Assembly (NCBI GenBank): GCA_019801415.1
Contig: JAHVJD010000004.1
Span: forward strand, 422,387-486,386
From: Nocardioides marinus
Lineage (GTDB): Bacteria > Pseudomonadota > Alphaproteobacteria > Rhodobacterales > Rhodobacteraceae
Length of the DNA stretch: 64,000 nt
Direction of reading: 5' to 3'
Of the stretch, positions 1 through 11,374 are shown in pieces. How positions within the stretch are numbered: position 1 is the stretch's first letter; each line of letters begins with the position of its first letter. The position numbers and the translations under genes were made by a program. Below the pieces are notes generated by a model, which saw only the letters and a program-made list of their open reading frames with translations, searched no databases and had not been told where the DNA came from.

Positions 1-289
1 CCGGTGCGAGGAACCGCAGCGACTGGCTCATGTAGATGGTGCCATGGCCGGGCAGCTGCTCGCCGATCACCGCCGAGATCAGCCCGGCGGTCAGCATGCC
101 ATGGGCGATGCGGCCCTCGAAAATCGTGTCCTGGGCATAGGCGTCATCCAGATGCACCGGATTGCGGTCGGTGGAGACCTGGGCAAATTTCTCGATATCC
201 TCATCGGTGATGGTTTTGCGCAGGTAGCGCACCATGCCCATCTCGATGTCCTCGATGCAGATGGTGCCGCGGGGCAGGTTGTCCAACAT
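1..289 (-). CDS. MaoC-family (R)-specific enoyl-CoA hydratase, partial
   Basis: The gene reads leftward and its C-terminal part lies outside the window. The 96 visible residues start MLDNLPRGTICIEDIEMG and hold the hydratase-2 type motif DRNPVHLDD followed by FEGRIAHGMLTAG, the hot-dog-fold catalytic Asp/His region of MaoC/PhaJ proteins. Members hydrate trans-2-enoyl-CoA to (R)-3-hydroxyacyl-CoA, or act on related thioesters, in the cytoplasm. The start is the first ATG before that homology. The substrate cannot be told from the fragment. Confidence 0.8.
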   Translation of the reverse strand, partial: MLDNLPRGTICIEDIEMGMVRYLRKTITDEDIEKFAQVSTDRNPVHLDDAYAQDTIFEGRIAHGMLTAGLISAVIGEQLPGHGTIYMSQSLRFLAP

Positions 290-418
290 CCGGTCCTCCG
301 TCCGTGGTGCCCCGGTCCGGCTGCGGCCGTGGGCGTGCTGAAATATTTGCGCGCTAGATTGCCCGCTTGCGCAACTTTATTACTTTGCAACTGCAGAAAA
401 TCAAGGGGCTTCAGCACG

Positions 419-444
419 AAAAACCCCGCCCTTCCGGGGCGGGG
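419..444 (-). terminator. Rho-independent terminator of the HAD gene
   Basis: On the minus strand an 8-bp perfect G+C stem (CCCCGCCC with GGGCGGGG, 4-base loop) is followed by TTTTT, 30 bases past the stop codon of the HAD phosphatase gene. Confidence 0.8.
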
Positions 445-473
445 GTCTGCGATCCGCTATTGGGTGGGGGATT

Positions 474-1349
474 TTAGCGCAGGAAACCAATGGCATAGGT
501 GGGGGCGGATTGCTCCTGCGACAGGTAGTCCGCCAGCGCATCCGCATCCGGCTGCTGCGCGGTTTTGGTCTCGCGCGCGGCCAGGCCGCCGGTGATGAAC
601 AGGGAATCGATGCCCTCGCCCATGGCGCCGGCGATGTCGGTATGCGGCCCGTCGCCGATCGCCAGGATGTCCGCGTCGGCAATGTCGACGTCCAGCTCCG
701 CCAGGCGGCGGCGGGCGAGGTCATAGATCGGCGGATGCGGTTTGCCGAAATAGAGGCTCTCGCCGCCCATCTCGGTATAAAGCCGCGCCAGCGCGCCGGC
801 GCACCACTCGCGGGTTTCGCCGCGGTCCACCACGATGTCGGGGTTGGCGCACAGCAGTTTCAGTCCCATCTGTTTGGCATAGAGGAAATCCGGACGGTTC
901 ACATCCGGGTCAGCCTGGGTGTCGAAGGGGCCACAGCAGACGATTCCCTCGGCCTCTTTCAGCGGCACGATGGAGATCTCGACCGGATCGTGGATCACGT
1001 TCAGCGGCTCGAAGAAGCCGGCATCGCGTTCCCACTCGCCCATGAAATACACCTTGTTGCCGACAGCCCCGGTGAACATCGCGGCCCGCGCGCTGTCGCC
1101 GGAGGTGGCGATGGTGTCATAGGCATCGTCGGGCACGCCGAATTCGCCCAGCTGCGCGGCAACCCCGGCCCGCGGCTTGGGAGAATTGGTGACCAGCACC
1201 ACCAGGCCGCCCTGCGCCCGATAGGCCTGCAGGGCCGCGACCGCTTCGGGAAAGGCAGTGATGCCGTTGTGCACGCAGCCCCAAAGGTCCACGAACAGCG
1301 CCTTGTAGCGGCTGGAGACTTCGGCGAGGGAATTGATGATCTGGGTCAT
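474..1349 (-). CDS. HAD-superfamily hydrolase, class IIA (TIGR01459/NagD-like)
   Basis: 291 residues. The N-terminus carries the HAD motif I of this subfamily (FVDLWGCVHNG, nucleophile Asp near residue 21), motif II VLVTNSPKP near residue 54, and motif IV ILAIGDGPHTDIAGA near residue 230, with a class IIA cap between. The family contains cytoplasmic phosphatases acting on small phosphorylated metabolites. The second motif-I Asp is replaced (DLW instead of DxD), which I recall as normal for this subfamily. A single gene, with a terminator downstream. The natural substrate is unknown. Confidence 0.85.
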   Translation of the reverse strand: MTQIINSLAEVSSRYKALFVDLWGCVHNGITAFPEAVAALQAYRAQGGLVVLVTNSPKPRAGVAAQLGEFGVPDDAYDTIATSGDSARAAMFTGAVGNKVYFMGEWERDAGFFEPLNVIHDPVEISIVPLKEAEGIVCCGPFDTQADPDVNRPDFLYAKQMGLKLLCANPDIVVDRGETREWCAGALARLYTEMGGESLYFGKPHPPIYDLARRRLAELDVDIADADILAIGDGPHTDIAGAMGEGIDSLFITGGLAARETKTAQQPDADALADYLSQEQSAPTYAIGFLR

Positions 1350-1499
1350 GGGCGATCTCCTGAGGCAGGTTTCCCCCGCTTATGCCCGAGCCGCGCCGAC
1401 AATGCCATGGGGCAACCGCTTTCGCAGCCCCCGCATTGCCGCTAAACCGGCGACAGGGAGAGACCACCGCCCCGCCGGGGCAACCGGAGAGACGACAAG

Positions 1500-1898
1500 A
1501 TGGCAAAACCGATTCACTCGATGGTCCGCGTGCTGGACGAAACCCGCTCGCTGGCCTTTTACAAGGCGGTATTCGGCATGGAGGTGCGCGACCGTTTCGA
1601 CTTCGAGGGCTTCAGCCTGATCTACCTCGCGACCGATGAAAGCTCCTTCGAGCTGGAGCTGACCGTGAACAAGGGGCAGGACACGCCCTACGAGCTGGGC
1701 AACGGCTATGGCCACCTGGCTTTCGCGGTCGAGGATCTCGAAGCCTCCCATGCCGCGGCCAAGGCGGCCGGTTACGCACCGCGCGACATCGTCGAATTCA
1801 AACCCGACGGCGAAAACATCCTCGCGAAGTTCTACTTCATCGCCGATCCGGACGGCTACCAGATCGAGGTGCTGCAGGCCGGTGGGCGCTATCGCTGA
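1500..1898 (+). CDS. gloA: Lactoylglutathione lyase (glyoxalase I)
   Basis: 132 residues, the usual length for bacterial glyoxalase I. It starts with the metal/substrate signature MVRVLDETRSLAFYKAVFGM and later has GYGHLAFAVEDLEA and DPDGYQIEVLQ, which carry the conserved His and Glu metal ligands. The enzyme isomerises the methylglyoxal-glutathione hemithioacetal to S-lactoylglutathione in methylglyoxal detoxification. A GGAGAG ribosome site lies about 8 bases upstream of the ATG. It converges with the pyrophosphatase gene on a shared terminator. Confidence 0.93.
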   Translation: MAKPIHSMVRVLDETRSLAFYKAVFGMEVRDRFDFEGFSLIYLATDESSFELELTVNKGQDTPYELGNGYGHLAFAVEDLEASHAAAKAAGYAPRDIVEFKPDGENILAKFYFIADPDGYQIEVLQAGGRYR

Positions 1899-1930
1899 CA
1901 GCCGCAAACCGCAGCCGCCGCAAAACGAAA

Positions 1931-1954
1931 AAGGCGCCCCGAGGGGCGCCTTTT
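1931..1954. terminator. Bidirectional terminator between gloA and ppaC
   Basis: A 10-bp perfect inverted repeat (AAGGCGCCCC / GGGGCGCCTT) is flanked by A-rich sequence on the left and TTTT on the right, lying between two convergent genes. It can stop transcription from both sides. Confidence 0.85.
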
Positions 1955-1980
1955 GTGAAACAGCGATCTGCGGGTCGCGA

Positions 1981-2901
1981 TCAGACCTTCAGGTTGGGAA
2001 TGATCTGCTTCTTGCGCGACATGACGCCCGGCAGCACCACGGTGTCGCCGTCCGCATCCGCGTCAAAGGATTTCTTGGCGACGGTCTTCACCAGGTCGTT
2101 CGGCACCAGGAGGGTGGCTTCCTCGTTCAGGATGTCGACGACGAACAGCAGCACCTGGTCGACGCCGTCCTCGGCTGCCACGGTGGTCATGGTCTCCATC
2201 AGCGAGGCCTTGCGGTCCAGTACAACGGCCGGCGCGGTGGTTTCCAGCACGGAGACGCGGAACTTGGTGCCGTCGACTTCGTATTCCTTGGAGTCCATGC
2301 GCAGCAGTTCGGCGTCGGAGAAGGACGACACATCGGACTTTGCCGCGAACATCTCTGCCGCGTAGTCGGCGATGTTGATGCCCAGGTCGGCGGCCAGTTT
2401 CTCGGCCACGTCCTTGTCATGCGCGGTGGTGGTGGGCGAGCGGAATTCCAGCGTGTCGGACAGGATGCAGGTCAGGGCGGCACCCTTGATCGCCTCGGGC
2501 ATCTTGGCGGCGTCGTCACCCATCAGGTCGACCATGATGGTGGCGGTGCAGGCCAGCGGGCGGATGGTGATGTCGATCGGGCCCTTGGTTTCCAGGCCGC
2601 CGACCAGCTTGTGGTGGTCGATGATCGCCTGCACGTCGGCGCCGTTGATGTTGGCGGGCAGCTCGGCCGGGTTGTTGGTGTCGACGATCACGACCGCGGC
2701 GTCATCGGCCACGTCTTCGATGATCGCGGGCTTCTCGAGACCCCAGCGCTGCAGCATGAAGGCCGCTTCGGTGTTCGGCTCGCCCAAGAGCTTGGGCTCG
2801 GCGGCCACGCCTTTCACCTCGTTCAGGTACCAGGCCCAGACAATGGGGGAGCCGGTGGAATCGGTGTCGGGGGATTTATGGCCGAAAACTTGAATGGTCA
2901 T
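1981..2901 (-). CDS. ppaC: Manganese-dependent inorganic pyrophosphatase (family II)
   Basis: 306 residues, typical for family II PPases. The DHH-phosphoesterase motifs are visible: FGHKSPDTDS at residues 6-15 (metal-binding His and Asp), a DTN segment, IIDHHK (the DHH motif), and a C-terminal SRKKQIIP that matches the family's substrate-binding tail. It hydrolyses pyrophosphate to phosphate, pulling biosynthetic reactions forward. An AGGACA ribosome site precedes the ATG. Expressed alone; converges with gloA. Confidence 0.95.
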   Translation of the reverse strand: MTIQVFGHKSPDTDSTGSPIVWAWYLNEVKGVAAEPKLLGEPNTEAAFMLQRWGLEKPAIIEDVADDAAVVIVDTNNPAELPANINGADVQAIIDHHKLVGGLETKGPIDITIRPLACTATIMVDLMGDDAAKMPEAIKGAALTCILSDTLEFRSPTTTAHDKDVAEKLAADLGINIADYAAEMFAAKSDVSSFSDAELLRMDSKEYEVDGTKFRVSVLETTAPAVVLDRKASLMETMTTVAAEDGVDQVLLFVVDILNEEATLLVPNDLVKTVAKKSFDADADGDTVVLPGVMSRKKQIIPNLKV

Positions 2902-3088
2902 GGGCTGTCCTGTTCACTCATCTGACATGAAATAGGGGAGATTTGCGCGCCTTATAGAAAGGCTGCGCGCCCGTGTCATCCCATAACTCCCAGGTGCCGC
3001 GCCGCAGCGCCGATTTGCCGCCGCTTGTCTCGCCCCAGGCCAAGGCCTAGGGTCGCAGCAAACGGGCAGGGCAGGCGCAGGGGCAGCC

Positions 3089-4129
3089 ATGGGACAGACA
3101 TCCGGGGCGCTGAAAATCGACATCGGCATCTTTGCCCATAACGAGGGCGCAGGAATCGCCGCCATGCTGGCGGATCTGGCCGGGCAGTCGCTGCTGCAGG
3201 CGGGCGCGGATCTGCGGCTTTTCGTGCTGGCCAACGGCTGCAGCGACGACACGGTGGCACAGGCCCGCGCCGCCCTTGCGGCCAGCGCGCTGACGGACCG
3301 GGCCGAGGTGCTGGAACTCCCCGAGCCGGGCAAGAGCCGCACCTGGAACCGCTTCACCCACGAGTTTTCGCGCGCCGAGGCGGATCTGCTGATCTATTGC
3401 GACGCGGACATCCGCTTTGCCGATGCCTCCACCTTGCAGCAGCTGGCCGATTTCATGCAGGCCAATCCGCAGCTGGCCGCCAGCAGCTCCTTCCCGGTCA
3501 AGGACCTGGCGCTGGCCGAGCGCCGCCTGTCGCTGGTTGAAAAGCTGATCGTCTCCGGCGGCAGCAGCCGCGAGGAGGTGCGCAGCCACATCTGCGGCCA
3601 GTGCTATGCCGCGCGCGTTGCAGAGGTACGTGCGGTGCATATGCCCGCGGGCCTGCCAGTGGAGGACGGCTTCCTGCGCGCCATGCTGCTGACCCGCAAT
3701 TTCACCGCGCCGGAGGATCTGTCCCGCATCGATGCCAGCCCGGCTGTCTGGCACATCTATGAAAGCGAGCGGACCCTGCCTGCGCTGATCCGCCATCAGA
3801 CCCGCATCGTGATCGGCGGCGCGGTCAACCTGGCGCTGTTCGACCACCTGCGGCGGCTGCCGCGGGAGCAGCGCTCGGCCGCGCTGCAGCAGGCAGCGGC
3901 GCAGGAGGGCTGGCTGCAGAACATGCTGGCGACGGCGCTGCCGCGCGCGCCCTGGGGCTGGGTGCCGGTGCATTTCCTGGTCAAGCGCAGCGCGGCGATG
4001 CTGCGGACCCCCGGCACCTTGCGCCCCGGACGGCTGGCGAAGCTGATCGCGGGACAGGGGTTCGACCTCGTGGTCTGGCTCTTGGCGCAATGGCGCATGG
4101 CGCGCGGCAGCGGCGCGGGCTTCTGGTAG
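3089..4129 (+). CDS. Family 2 glycosyltransferase
   Basis: 346 residues. The N-terminal GT-A fold is clear: IGIFAHNEGAGIAAMLADLA at residues 13-32, VLANGCSDDT near 46-55 and the DxD-type metal site YCDADIRFAD near 104. The C-terminal part is basic and may contact membrane or acceptor. It would transfer a sugar from a nucleotide sugar onto a lipid or glycan acceptor. AGGGG lies 7 bases before the ATG. It is not in an operon with other sugar genes, so the product is unknown. Confidence 0.85.
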   Translation: MGQTSGALKIDIGIFAHNEGAGIAAMLADLAGQSLLQAGADLRLFVLANGCSDDTVAQARAALAASALTDRAEVLELPEPGKSRTWNRFTHEFSRAEADLLIYCDADIRFADASTLQQLADFMQANPQLAASSSFPVKDLALAERRLSLVEKLIVSGGSSREEVRSHICGQCYAARVAEVRAVHMPAGLPVEDGFLRAMLLTRNFTAPEDLSRIDASPAVWHIYESERTLPALIRHQTRIVIGGAVNLALFDHLRRLPREQRSAALQQAAAQEGWLQNMLATALPRAPWGWVPVHFLVKRSAAMLRTPGTLRPGRLAKLIAGQGFDLVVWLLAQWRMARGSGAGFW

Positions 4130-4233
4130 CCAGCGCTGCCGCCACCGCTTGCCTGCCTGCCGCCCCTTGGCGAATTCGTTGAACCTACGGGCGTTGCATT
4201 GCCAATCGCGCGGCATCCTGCCAGTCATGGCGC

Positions 4234-4920
4234 ATGGAACGCGAGGATCAGCTTTATGCGCCGGTGAAGGCGCTGCTCGAGGCGCAGGGCTACGTCGTCA
4301 AGGGCGAGGTCGGTGCGGTGGACGTAATGGCCTGCCGCGGCGACGAGCCGCCGGTGATCGTCGAGCTGAAGTTGCGGTTCTCGCTGTCGCTGTTTCACCA
4401 GGCGGTGGCCCGGCTGGCGGTCAGCGATCACGTCTATATCGCGGTGCCACGGCCCTCGGGGCGGCAGGCGCGGCGCATGCTCAGGGATAATCTGGCGCTG
4501 TGCCGGCGGTTGGGGCTGGGCCTCATCACCGTTCTGCCCGACGGCCGGGCCGAAGTGCATTGCGACCCCGGTCCCTACAGCCCGCGCAAGTCCAGGAAGA
4601 AACAGCAACGGCTGCTGCGCGAATTCCAGACACTTCGGGGCGACCCGAACGCGGGCGGCGCCACCCGGCACGGCATCGTCACCGCCTATCGCCAGGATGC
4701 GCTGGCCTGTGCCGCGCATCTGGCGACGGTGGGCGCCTGCAAGGGCGCAGAGGTGGCCCGCGCCACCGGCGTCGCCCGCGCCACCCGGTTGATGGCCAGC
4801 AACCATTATGGTTGGTTCGCACGGGTCTCAACCGGCATATACGAGCTGACCGAGGCGGGGCGGAAAGGGCTGGCGGACTGGTCCGGCAGCTGGGAAGACA
4901 CCGCCCCGGAGTGCCGCTGA
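4234..4920 (+). CDS. DUF2161 protein with PD-(D/E)XK nuclease-like fold
   Basis: 228 residues. The N-terminal third has a PD-(D/E)XK-like signature: GEVGAVDVMACRGDEPPVIV followed by ELKLRF, where an Asp and an ExK pair are spaced as in that superfamily. The C-terminal part (AAHLATVGACKGAEVARATG) looks like a winged-helix or HTH segment. The family is found in alphaproteobacteria and its role is not established; a nucleic-acid function is an inference. The start is a plain ATG with only a weak ribosome site. Confidence 0.75.
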   Translation: MEREDQLYAPVKALLEAQGYVVKGEVGAVDVMACRGDEPPVIVELKLRFSLSLFHQAVARLAVSDHVYIAVPRPSGRQARRMLRDNLALCRRLGLGLITVLPDGRAEVHCDPGPYSPRKSRKKQQRLLREFQTLRGDPNAGGATRHGIVTAYRQDALACAAHLATVGACKGAEVARATGVARATRLMASNHYGWFARVSTGIYELTEAGRKGLADWSGSWEDTAPECR

Positions 4921-4960
4921 TCCGGTCGTCGGCGGATGCAATTTTTCTGCTGATTCCATG

Positions 4961-4989
4961 TTGACAAGCGCAGGGTGCATTCCTAGCTT
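4961..4989 (+). promoter_or_regulatory. groESL promoter
   Basis: A consensus -35 TTGACA (4961-4966) lies 17 bases before a weak -10 TAGCTT (4984-4989). The predicted start falls just before or in the CIRCE element, as in HrcA-controlled operons. An RpoH-type reading of the same bases is also possible. Confidence 0.7.
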
Positions 4990-4997
4990 CCCCTTCG

Positions 4998-5024
4998 TTA
5001 GCACTCACCCCAGGTGAGTGATAA
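4998..5024. promoter_or_regulatory. CIRCE operator (HrcA site) of groESL
   Basis: TTAGCACTC (4998-5006), nine bases, then GAGTGATAA (5016-5024). This matches the CIRCE consensus inverted repeat with nine-base spacer at all but one position of the right arm. It lies between the promoter and groES, so the HrcA repressor should control the operon. hrcA itself is not in the window. Confidence 0.95.
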
Positions 5025-5105
5025 CGACCTCGGTCGAAGCCCCGACCAGCGGGCGCATCGAGGTGCACAAGATAACAACCTTTGAGCCTTTAAGGAGCTG
5101 CAAAG

Positions 5106-5393
5106 ATGGCATTGAAACCGCTTCATGACCGCGTCCTGGTGCGTCGCACCGAGAGCGAAGAAAAAACCGCAGGCGGCCTGATCATCCCTGATTCCGCCAA
5201 GGAAAAGCCGAGCGAAGGCCAGGTCGTCGCAACCGGTGAGGGCGCGCGTAAAGACAGCGGCGAGCTGATCGCCATGGCCGTCAAGCCGGGTGACAAGATC
5301 CTGTTCGGCAAGTGGTCCGGCACCGAAGTCACCGTCGACGGCGAAGAGCTGCTGATGATGAAGGAAAGCGACATCATGGGCATCATCGAGTAA
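5106..5393 (+). CDS. groES: Co-chaperonin GroES
   Basis: 95 residues, the standard GroES length. It begins [14 protein letters not shown], includes the mobile loop region [20 protein letters not shown], and ends with the typical [16 protein letters not shown]. It forms the heptameric lid of the GroEL chamber. AAGGAGCTGC lies just before the ATG. First gene of the groESL operon under the CIRCE element; 64 bases separate it from groEL. Confidence 0.98.
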   Translation: MALKPLHDRVLVRRTESEEKTAGGLIIPDSAKEKPSEGQVVATGEGARKDSGELIAMAVKPGDKILFGKWSGTEVTVDGEELLMMKESDIMGIIE

Positions 5394-5454
5394 GCCCTCC
5401 GGCTTCTCTGATCCCGATCTCGCTGAAACACACAGAAATTCTCTAGGAGAGTGA

Positions 5455-7107
<1,653 letters not shown>

Positions 7108-7135
7108 GCATCAGCCATCCAACCGGATGACTTTG

Positions 7136-7162
7136 GGGGCTGCCTGCAAGGGCAGCCCCTTT
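7136..7162 (+). terminator. groESL terminator
   Basis: A 9-bp perfect stem (GGGGCTGCC / GGCAGCCCC, six-base loop) followed by TTT, 28 bases after the groEL stop. A second small hairpin at 7181-7198 (AAGCCCGC / GCGGGCTT) follows it. Confidence 0.8.
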
Positions 7163-7307
7163 CCGTTTTAAGGGGGCAGAAAGCCCGCCTTGCGGGCTTG
7201 CCTGCGGCGCGAGTATTTCTGGAAAGATGAAGCGGCCGGGCCTCGATGCCGCCCGCGCCACGGAAATTTCACTGGCTCTCGGTTTGCCGCCGGGGTAGCC
7301 CTGCTGC

Positions 7308-8180
7308 ATGCGCCTGTTTCTTCTCGTCTGTCTCACCATGCTGGCCTTTGCCGCCAATTCAATCCTCGGCCGTGCTGCCATCGCGGGCGGGCATATGGAT
7401 GCCACCGGCTTTGGCCTATGGCGGCTGGTGTCGGGCGCGCTGATGCTGGCGGTGCTGTGTGCCGCGCGCGGGTTGCAGCCTTGGAGCCGGGAGCGGATCC
7501 TGCGCCCCGCGTCGCTGTGGGGCGGGGCGGCGCTGACGCTCTATATGGCGGGGTTTACCCTTGCCTATCAGCATCTTGATGCCGGGCTCGGGGCGCTGGT
7601 GCTGTTCGGGGTGGTGCAGGTGTCGATGTTCCTCTGGGGCGCGCTGCGTGGCAATCCGGTCACTGGCTTGCAGGCCGCGGGCGCGGTGCTGGCCTTTGGC
7701 GGTCTCGCCTATGTGGTCTGGCCCGAGGAGGGCGCAGGCGTGCCGCTGACGGCCTCGCTGCTGATGGCGGCCAGCGGGCTGGGCTGGGGGATCTACAGCC
7801 TGTTGGGGCGCGGCGCGCAGCAGCCGCTGGCGGCGACGGCGGTGAATTTCGCCTGGTCCAGCGCGATGATGCTGCCGGTGCTGCTGCTGGCGGGCGGCGG
7901 CACGGTTGTCAGCGCCTATGGCATCCTCCTGGCGGTGCTGTCCGGCGCGGTGACCTCCGGCATGGGCTATGCGCTGTGGTACCGGGTGCTGCCGCAGCTG
8001 GCGCCCGCGGTGGCCGCCACGGTGCAACTGAGCGTGCCGGTGATCGCCATCCTCGCCGGTGCGGCGCTGCTGGGGGAGGCGATCGGGCTGCGGCTGGTCT
8101 TTGGCGCCATCGCGGTGCTGGGCGGCATCGCCCTGGTGGTGCTGCGGGGGCCGAGGGCGCGCCCTGCCGCGGCAGAGTGA
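7308..8180 (+). CDS. EamA/DMT-family transporter
   Basis: 290 residues with about ten hydrophobic segments and the two tandem EamA repeats of the drug/metabolite transporter superfamily. An internal [15 protein letters not shown] begins the second repeat. An inner-membrane exporter or importer of small metabolites; the substrate cannot be inferred. It is followed after about 45 bases by a lipase-like gene and then a phnM-like gene on the same strand, probably one transcript. Confidence 0.85.
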   Translation: MRLFLLVCLTMLAFAANSILGRAAIAGGHMDATGFGLWRLVSGALMLAVLCAARGLQPWSRERILRPASLWGGAALTLYMAGFTLAYQHLDAGLGALVLFGVVQVSMFLWGALRGNPVTGLQAAGAVLAFGGLAYVVWPEEGAGVPLTASLLMAASGLGWGIYSLLGRGAQQPLAATAVNFAWSSAMMLPVLLLAGGGTVVSAYGILLAVLSGAVTSGMGYALWYRVLPQLAPAVAATVQLSVPVIAILAGAALLGEAIGLRLVFGAIAVLGGIALVVLRGPRARPAAAE

Positions 8181-8224
8181 GGCGGGGGCTTTTCCCGCCC
8201 GAGGAATGCGCCTATCTGCAACGG

Positions 8225-9004
8225 ATGACACCTGTGCTGAAACCCCTGTGCCTTGCCGCCGCGGCGCTGCTGCCGCTGCCTGCCGCCGCCGACTGCGTGA
8301 TCCTGCTGCACGGGCTGGCGCGCTCCGAGACGTCTTTTGCGGTGATGGAGGAGGTGCTGCGCTCGCGTGGTTACGACGTGGTACGCCCCGGCTATGCCTC
8401 GACCGATGCGCCGATAGAGGATCTGGCGGAAGCGACGCTGCCCGCGGCCTTTGCCGCCTGCGGCCGTCAGACCACGCATGTGGTCAGCCATTCCATGGGC
8501 GGCATCCTGCTGCGCTACTGGTTGCAGGAGGGCCATCCGCGAAACCTCGGCCGGGTGGTGATGATGGGGCCGCCGAACCAGGGCAGCGAGCTGGTGGATG
8601 AGCTGGGCGGCTGGGAGGTATTCGGCCTGCTGAACGGCCCCGCCGGGCTGCAGCTGGGCACCGGTGCGGACAGCCTGCCCAGAAAGCTGCCGCCGGTGAC
8701 GTTCGAGCTGGGGGTCATCGCCGGCAACGAGTCGCTGAACCCCTTGTTCTCGAACCTCATTCCCGGCCCGGACGACGGCAAGGTCTCGGTCGACAGCACC
8801 AGGGTCGCAGGCATGCGGGCGCATCTGACGCTGCCGGTCACCCACACCTACATGATGAACAATCCGCAGGTGATGGCGCAGGCGCTGCATTTCATCGAGA
8901 CCGGCCGCTTTGACCCGGATCTGGGCTGGCTGGACGCGGTGCAGGAAATTATCACGGAGGCCTGCCAGTTGAATGGCGGCTGTGAAGAAGAGGGCGAGGG
9001 ATGA
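8225..9004 (+). CDS. Secreted alpha/beta-hydrolase (lipase-like)
   Basis: About 259 residues from this ATG. It starts with a signal peptide ([17 protein letters not shown]) and then has [14 protein letters not shown], the oxyanion-hole HG motif, and a nucleophile elbow [11 protein letters not shown] with Ser in SxSMGG context. A DDGKVS/H segment supplies possible acid and His residues. Probably a periplasmic esterase or lipase; the Ala-Asp-Cys junction might make it a lipoprotein, but a lipobox is not clear. The frame is open further upstream, but this start gives the signal peptide. Its stop overlaps the next ATG by 4 bases. Confidence 0.8.
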   Translation: MTPVLKPLCLAAAALLPLPAAADCVILLHGLARSETSFAVMEEVLRSRGYDVVRPGYASTDAPIEDLAEATLPAAFAACGRQTTHVVSHSMGGILLRYWLQEGHPRNLGRVVMMGPPNQGSELVDELGGWEVFGLLNGPAGLQLGTGADSLPRKLPPVTFELGVIAGNESLNPLFSNLIPGPDDGKVSVDSTRVAGMRAHLTLPVTHTYMMNNPQVMAQALHFIETGRFDPDLGWLDAVQEIITEACQLNGGCEEEGEG

Positions 9005-10152
9005 GCCTGGAACTGACCATGCAGGGGGGCGATGTTTTGCGCCCCCAGGGGTTGCAGCGCGGCGGCGAGATCGCCATCGCCGGTGGCGTGGTGGTGGAGG
9101 AAACCGCCGGACGGGCGGTGGACCTTTCGGGCTACCTGGTGCTGCCGGGCATCATCGATGCCCATGGCGACGGGTTCGAACGCCACCTGGCCCCGCGCCG
9201 CGGCGCCATGAAACAGATGGCGGAAGGCGTGGTGGCGGCCGAGGCGGAACTGGCCGCCAATGGCATCACCACCGCGGTGCTGGCGCAGTTCTATTCCTGG
9301 GAGGGTGGCCTGCGCGGGCCGGAGTTCGCCGCACAGGTGTTCGAGGGCATCAAGGCGGTGCGCGGTGAGCTGGTCACCGATCTGATGCCGCAGCTGCGGC
9401 TGGAGATCCACATGCTGGACGACTACGCCGCGCTGCCCGCCCGCATCGCGGACTGGCAGGTGCCCTATGTGGTGTTCAACGACCACCTGCCGCACGAGCG
9501 GCTGGCGGCGGGCAAGAAGCCACCGCGCCTCACCGGCCAGGCGCTGAAGGCGGGCCGCAACCCGGAGGTCCACTGGCAGATGCTGAAGGACATGCACGCG
9601 CGGCGGGCCGAGATCCCCGCTGCCATGGATACCCTCTGCGCCGCGTTGTCGGAGATGGGGGTGCGGCTGGGCAGCCACGACGACCATCGTGCCGAGGACC
9701 GCAGCCTATGGCGCGCGCGCGGCGTGCGGATCTCGGAGTTTCCCGAAACCATGGAAGCGGCAGAGGCGGCGCGGGCTGGCGGTGATCACATCATTCTCGG
9801 CTCGCCCAACGTGGTGCGTGGCGGCTCGCACAAGGGCAATGCCTCGGCGGTGGAGCTGATCGCGATGGGGCTGTGCGACGCGCTGGCCTCGGACTACCAC
9901 TATCCCAGCCCGCGCCGCGCCGCCCTGATGCTGGAGCGCACGGGCCTGATGGATCTGGGCACGGCCTGGCGGCTGGTCTCGGAAGGTCCGGCCCGGCTGC
10001 TGGGCCTGGACGACCGCGGCACGCTGGAGGCGGGCAAGCGCGCCGATATCGTGGTGCTGGACAAGCGGACCCAGCGGGTGGCTGCGACGATCGCCGGTGG
10101 GCGGGTCAGCTATATGTCAGGAGAGGTGGCAGGCCGGTTCATGGGCTGCTGA
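9001..10152 (+). CDS. phnM: PhnM-like alpha-D-ribose 1-methylphosphonate 5-triphosphate diphosphatase
   Basis: 383 residues, the PhnM length. Amidohydrolase features: [20 protein letters not shown] (metal-binding HxD-type site), [16 protein letters not shown] near residue 222 and [10 protein letters not shown] near residue 298, all characteristic of PhnM. It removes pyrophosphate from the phosphonylated ribose triphosphate in the C-P lyase pathway. No other phn genes are nearby; it shares a transcript with a DMT transporter and a lipase, so it may act on a different substrate. Confidence 0.88.
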   Translation: MSLELTMQGGDVLRPQGLQRGGEIAIAGGVVVEETAGRAVDLSGYLVLPGIIDAHGDGFERHLAPRRGAMKQMAEGVVAAEAELAANGITTAVLAQFYSWEGGLRGPEFAAQVFEGIKAVRGELVTDLMPQLRLEIHMLDDYAALPARIADWQVPYVVFNDHLPHERLAAGKKPPRLTGQALKAGRNPEVHWQMLKDMHARRAEIPAAMDTLCAALSEMGVRLGSHDDHRAEDRSLWRARGVRISEFPETMEAAEAARAGGDHIILGSPNVVRGGSHKGNASAVELIAMGLCDALASDYHYPSPRRAALMLERTGLMDLGTAWRLVSEGPARLLGLDDRGTLEAGKRADIVVLDKRTQRVAATIAGGRVSYMSGEVAGRFMGC

Positions 10153-10200
10153 GGGGGAGGCGGCGCCGCGCATCAGGCCGGATGGCCCTCTTTACGGCGC

Positions 10201-10225
10201 GTGAAAGCGGCGGGGCCGCTTTCAC
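10201..10225. terminator. Hairpin between convergent phnM and purK
   Basis: A perfect inverted repeat with 11-bp arms (GTGAAAGCGGC / GCCGCTTTCAC) and a 3-base loop. No T-run follows on either strand, so its role as terminator is likely from position only. Confidence 0.5.
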
Positions 10226-10297
10226 ATGCGTTTCTCTGCGCGGGCGTGCGCCGTCCTGATGTGGGGAGAAACCCACGGGCCGGGGCTGGGTCCCGGC

Positions 10298-11374
10298 TTA
10301 CTCCTGTGGCTTCACCACGCGGTTCACATGCGCCATCTTGCGCCCCGGCTTGGCCTCGGCCTTGCCGTAGAGGTGCAGCGCGCAGTTGGCTTCGCGGGCC
10401 AGCTCCGGGATGCGGTCGATGTCATCGCCGATCAGGTTCTCCATCACCACGTCCGAATGGCGCTGGCCGTCACCCAGCGGCCAGCCGGCGACGGCCCGGA
10501 TGTGTTGCTCGAACTGGTCGGTGGTGCAGCCGTTCTGGGTCCAGTGGCCGGAGTTGTGCACCCGCGGTGCGATCTCGTTGACGATCAGACCCTGCGGGGT
10601 GACGAACAGCTCGACCCCCAGAACGCCGACATAATCCAGCGCGTTGAGGATCTTGCCCGCCATCAGCACCGCATCCATGCGCTGCGCCTTGCTGAGGCGC
10701 GCGGGCACGGTGGTGGTGTGCAGGATGCCGTCGCGGTGGACGTTCTCGCCCGGGTCGAAACAGGCGATCTCGCCGCTCACGCCGCGGGCGGCGATCACCG
10801 AGACCTCGTGGCTGAAGTTGACGAAGCCTTCGAGGATCGAGGGTGCGCCGGCCATGGCGGCGAGTGCGTCGGCGGCGTCTTCCGGTGCCTTGATGCGGGC
10901 CTGGCCCTTGCCGTCATAGCCGAAGCGGCGGGTCTTCAGGATCGAGGGCGCGCCGATCTCTGTCAGCGCCGCATCGAGGCTGGCCTGATCGGTGATGTCG
11001 GCAAAGGGTGCGGTTTGCAGGCCGAGATCCCGCAGGAAGGTCTTTTCCGTCAGCCGGTCCTGGCTGATCCGCAGTGCCTCGCGGCCGGGGCGGATCGGCT
11101 TTTGCGATTCCAGCAGGTCCAGCGCCGAGGTCGGGATGTTCTCGAACTCATAGGTGATGACGTCGACCGAGGCGGCGAAGGCCTTGAGCGCCTCGGCGTC
11201 CTCGTAGCCTGCGGTGGTCACCCGGTCGGCGACATGGCTTGCGGGCGGGTTGGCGCCGGGCTCGAAGATATGGGTCTTGAAGCCGAGGCGGGAGGCCGCG
11301 ACCGAGAGCATCCGGCCCAGTTGGCCGCCGCCGAGGATGCCGATGGTGGCGCCGGGAGAGAGCATGTCAGTCAT
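10298..11374 (-). CDS. purK: 5-(carboxyamino)imidazole ribonucleotide synthase
   Basis: 358 residues. The N-terminal pre-ATP-grasp motif [17 protein letters not shown] at residues 10-26 and ATP-grasp segments [15 protein letters not shown] and [20 protein letters not shown] are typical of PurK. It carboxylates AIR with ATP and bicarbonate to N5-CAIR in purine synthesis. It overlaps the end of purE by 8 bases, so the two are translationally coupled. Confidence 0.97.
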   Translation of the reverse strand: MTDMLSPGATIGILGGGQLGRMLSVAASRLGFKTHIFEPGANPPASHVADRVTTAGYEDAEALKAFAASVDVITYEFENIPTSALDLLESQKPIRPGREALRISQDRLTEKTFLRDLGLQTAPFADITDQASLDAALTEIGAPSILKTRRFGYDGKGQARIKAPEDAADALAAMAGAPSILEGFVNFSHEVSVIAARGVSGEIACFDPGENVHRDGILHTTTVPARLSKAQRMDAVLMAGKILNALDYVGVLGVELFVTPQGLIVNEIAPRVHNSGHWTQNGCTTDQFEQHIRAVAGWPLGDGQRHSDVVMENLIGDDIDRIPELAREANCALHLYGKAEAKPGRKMAHVNRVVKPQE

